DNA from: Acidocella sp.
GTDB lineage: Bacteria > Pseudomonadota > Alphaproteobacteria > Acetobacterales > Acetobacteraceae
Assembly: GCA_027308685.1 (NCBI GenBank)
Contig: DAIDEE010000007.1
Location: 62,001 to 126,000, forward strand
Reading direction: 5' to 3'
Length of the DNA: 64,000 bases
Below the pieces are notes generated by a model. It saw only the letters and a program-made list of their open reading frames with translations, was not told where the DNA came from and made no database searches. Each line of letters begins with the position of its first letter. The first letter of the stretch is position 1. The translations under genes were made by a program, and so were the position numbers. Shown here piece by piece: positions 62,543 through 64,000 of this stretch.

Positions 62543-63013
62543 ATGAATACACGTGTCTTTACATCGCCTTTGTTTCTCGGCTTCGACCATCTCGAACAAA
62601 TGATTGAGCGCGCCGCCAAAAACTCTTCGGACGGGTATCCGCCCTACAATATCGAGCAACTCAGCCCGATTTCGCTGCGCATTACGCTGGCAGTAGCCGG
62701 TTTTACTATGGATGATCTGCAAATCACACTGGAGGACAACCAGCTTGTCATAAGGGGCCGCCAGACGGAAGATGGCAATGGACGAGTGTTTCTGCACCGG
62801 GGCATCGCGGCCAGGCAATTTCAGCGCGCGTTCGTGATCGCCGAGGGGATTGAAGTGAAGGGGGCCTGGCTCGACAATGGGCTGTTGCATGTCGATTTAG
62901 TGCGGCCTGTGCCACAACCAGTGGTGAAGACCATCCCGATCTCGAAAGGCCAGACCAAAGCTCCCGCGGGTGCCAACCGCATGGTCGATGGCGGGACCTC
63001 AACAGACTACTGA
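62543..63013 (+). CDS. Small heat shock protein (Hsp20/alpha-crystallin family)
   Basis: A 156-residue chaperone of the IbpA type. The alpha-crystallin domain spans about residues 35-130 (YNIEQLSPISLRITLAVAGF; FVIAEGIEVKGAWLDNGLLHVDL) and the C-terminal anchoring motif region is KTIPI. It holds denatured proteins. The ATG at 62543 has GGGGGAG 5 bases upstream; an in-frame TTG at 62453 is unlikely because it would put leader bases into protein. Confidence 0.93.
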   Translation: MNTRVFTSPLFLGFDHLEQMIERAAKNSSDGYPPYNIEQLSPISLRITLAVAGFTMDDLQITLEDNQLVIRGRQTEDGNGRVFLHRGIAARQFQRAFVIAEGIEVKGAWLDNGLLHVDLVRPVPQPVVKTIPISKGQTKAPAGANRMVDGGTSTDY

Positions 63014-63085
63014 CGCTTCCGGCGCGTCCCCAATTTAGGCACAAAAAATTTAACAAACATCTTGGCGCGGAAAGGATTTTTTATC

Positions 63086-63340
63086 GTGAACATAAAAACC
63101 CATGACGGTACTGCCAACTTCATTCCCGGTACCGTGTTTGATATCCACCACATCTCAGTTGCCGAGTTGGCAACGCTGGGCATGGAGGAGATTGCCTTCG
63201 TGAAACCCGTGATGACCGAAAAAGGCCCCGCCTTTGCCATTCACGCGGCAGACGGCACGCCTATGGCGATCGCCTCTGATGCCATGTTGGCGCAGGCAGC
63301 GATCATTCAGCACGACATGATGCCCTCTCTGGTGCATTAA
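63086..63340 (+). CDS. DUF1150 family protein
   Basis: An 84-residue protein of unknown function, widespread beside hsp20 in alphaproteobacteria. Recognisable blocks are VAELATLGMEEIAFVKPV and FAIHAADGTPMAIASDAMLA, ending HDM. Start taken at GTG 63086 with AAAGGA 11 bases upstream; a TTG at 63062 is possible. A strong hairpin follows within 10 bp of the stop. Confidence 0.82.
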   Translation: MNIKTHDGTANFIPGTVFDIHHISVAELATLGMEEIAFVKPVMTEKGPAFAIHAADGTPMAIASDAMLAQAAIIQHDMMPSLVH

Positions 63341-63348
63341 CCTTATTT

Positions 63349-63383
63349 CGCGCTAGCCTGGGACAAAAGCCCCCAGGAGCGCG
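63349..63383 (+). promoter_or_regulatory. Hairpin sequestering the ribosome site of the GST gene
   Basis: 63349-63354 plus 63357-63362 pair with 63372-63377 plus 63378-63383 (CGCGCT/AGCGCG and CCTGGG/CCCAGG), 12 bp with a 2-base bulge. The GST ribosome site AGGAG (63375-63379) lies entirely in the 3' strand, 7 bp before the ATG. It may both end the DUF1150 transcript and limit GST translation. Confidence 0.6.
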
Positions 63384-63385
63384 CG

Positions 63386-64000
63386 ATGAGCAGCCATTTA
63401 ACCTTCTACACCAACCCAATGTCCCGCGGGCGCATGATTCGCTGGATGTTGGAGGAGGTTGGCCAGCCCTACGAAGCCAAGGTGCTGGAGTACGGCACCA
63501 GCATGAAGGCGCCAGAGTATCTGGCCATTAACCCGATGGGCAAGGTGCCGGCGATTCGCCACGGCGATATCGTGGTGACTGAGGTTGCCGCGATCTGCGC
63601 GTATCTGGCGGACGCCTTCCCGGAAGCCGGGCTGGCCCCTGCTTCAGGTAGTCCCGCTCGTGGCGCGTATTATCGCTGGCTGTTTTATGGCGCCGGGCCG
63701 GTTGAGGCTGCGGTGACCAATAAGGCCTGCGGGTTTGAACTGCCACCGGGCAAATCCGGCATGGCGGGTTACGGTAGTTTCGAGGCGGTGATGGAAACGC
63801 TGGCAAAGGCGGTCTCAGCCACTGAGTATTTAGCCGGCGATAAATTCTCGGCGGCCGATCTCTACATTGCCTCGCAAATTGGTTTTGGCTTGCGCTTTGG
63901 CAGCATCACCCCCCGCCCGGAATTTTCCGCGTATTGGGACCGGATAAAAACCCGCCCAGCTGCCGTGCGCGCGGCGGGGATAGATGATGCGTTGGTGAAA
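63386..64000 (+). CDS. Glutathione S-transferase family protein (3' end outside window)
   Basis: An open frame of 205 codons that runs off the right edge. The N-terminal thioredoxin-like domain has LTFYTNPMSRGRMIRWMLEE (catalytic Ser/Arg region), INPMGKVPAI and the GSH-binding TEVAAICAYLAD; the C-terminal helical domain has GDKFSAADLYIASQI. It probably conjugates glutathione to electrophiles or reduces peroxides. The ATG at 63386 has AGGAG 6 bases upstream, but this site is inside a 12-bp stem. Confidence 0.9.
   Translation, partial: MSSHLTFYTNPMSRGRMIRWMLEEVGQPYEAKVLEYGTSMKAPEYLAINPMGKVPAIRHGDIVVTEVAAICAYLADAFPEAGLAPASGSPARGAYYRWLFYGAGPVEAAVTNKACGFELPPGKSGMAGYGSFEAVMETLAKAVSATEYLAGDKFSAADLYIASQIGFGLRFGSITPRPEFSAYWDRIKTRPAAVRAAGIDDALVK

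Overview
This window is chromosomal, densely coding DNA of an alphaproteobacterium, most likely of the Rhodospirillales/Acetobacteraceae type. That call rests on the atpI-B-E-F'-F (F0-only) cluster, the addA/addB/trxA block behind tsaE and a murU-like gene, the smc/dsbA/dciA | mutY arrangement, the hisB-hisH-hisA-hisF-hisE order, and two perfect alphaproteobacterial SOS boxes (GAAC-N7-GAAC) in front of uvrA and recA. No transposase, integrase, CRISPR array or rRNA was seen. Most genes are housekeeping. Two stretches (about 7.5-10.6 kb and 24.6-30.7 kb) are visibly more AT-rich and carry surface-glycan genes, so they look like variable or acquired DNA.

Layout. 0-6.4 kb: the 3' end of ppdK, a thioesterase, a YqaA-type membrane protein, an OmpR/EnvZ-type two-component pair, then ornithine decarboxylase behind a strongly structured leader, and a dienelactone hydrolase. 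6.4-10.6 kb: an exported helical-barrel protein and a large GT2-GT4 glycosyltransferase with N-terminal repeats. 10.6-14.4 kb: comM and a polar amino acid ABC importer without its ATPase. 14.6-17.1 kb: F0 ATP synthase. 17.2-23.8 kb: smc, a DsbA-like gene, dciA, mutY and a dipeptidase. 23.8-30.7 kb: a TylF-like methyltransferase and a four-gene unit (O-fucosyltransferase-like protein with ChW-like repeats, acyl carrier protein, FkbH, and a duplicated-domain TPR protein). 30.8-39.1 kb: thioesterase, trxA, addA, addB, a murU-like gene and tsaE. 39.2-43.7 kb: ferredoxin-NADP reductase, ssb and uvrA. 43.7-50.4 kb: methyltransferase, chromate transporter, HIT protein, his genes and secB. 50.5-56.3 kb: argC, gamma carbonic anhydrase, recA, phoB, phoU, pstB and peroxiredoxin. 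56.5-64 kb: tRNA-Val(GAC), dnaE, truA, fmt, def, hsp20, a DUF1150 gene and the 5' part of a glutathione S-transferase.

The most interesting material is (i) the ornithine decarboxylase leader (about 4238-4457), which folds into several hairpins plus a long-range stem and may be a speF-type regulatory RNA; (ii) the coupled unit at 24610-30741, which may make and attach an unusual acyl or glycan decoration; (iii) a ROSE-like candidate thermometer before hsp20; and (iv) hairpins that enclose ribosome binding sites or start codons of the gst-like gene and of the GNAT gene inside the his cluster. All RNA structures were found by eye and need folding and covariation checks.
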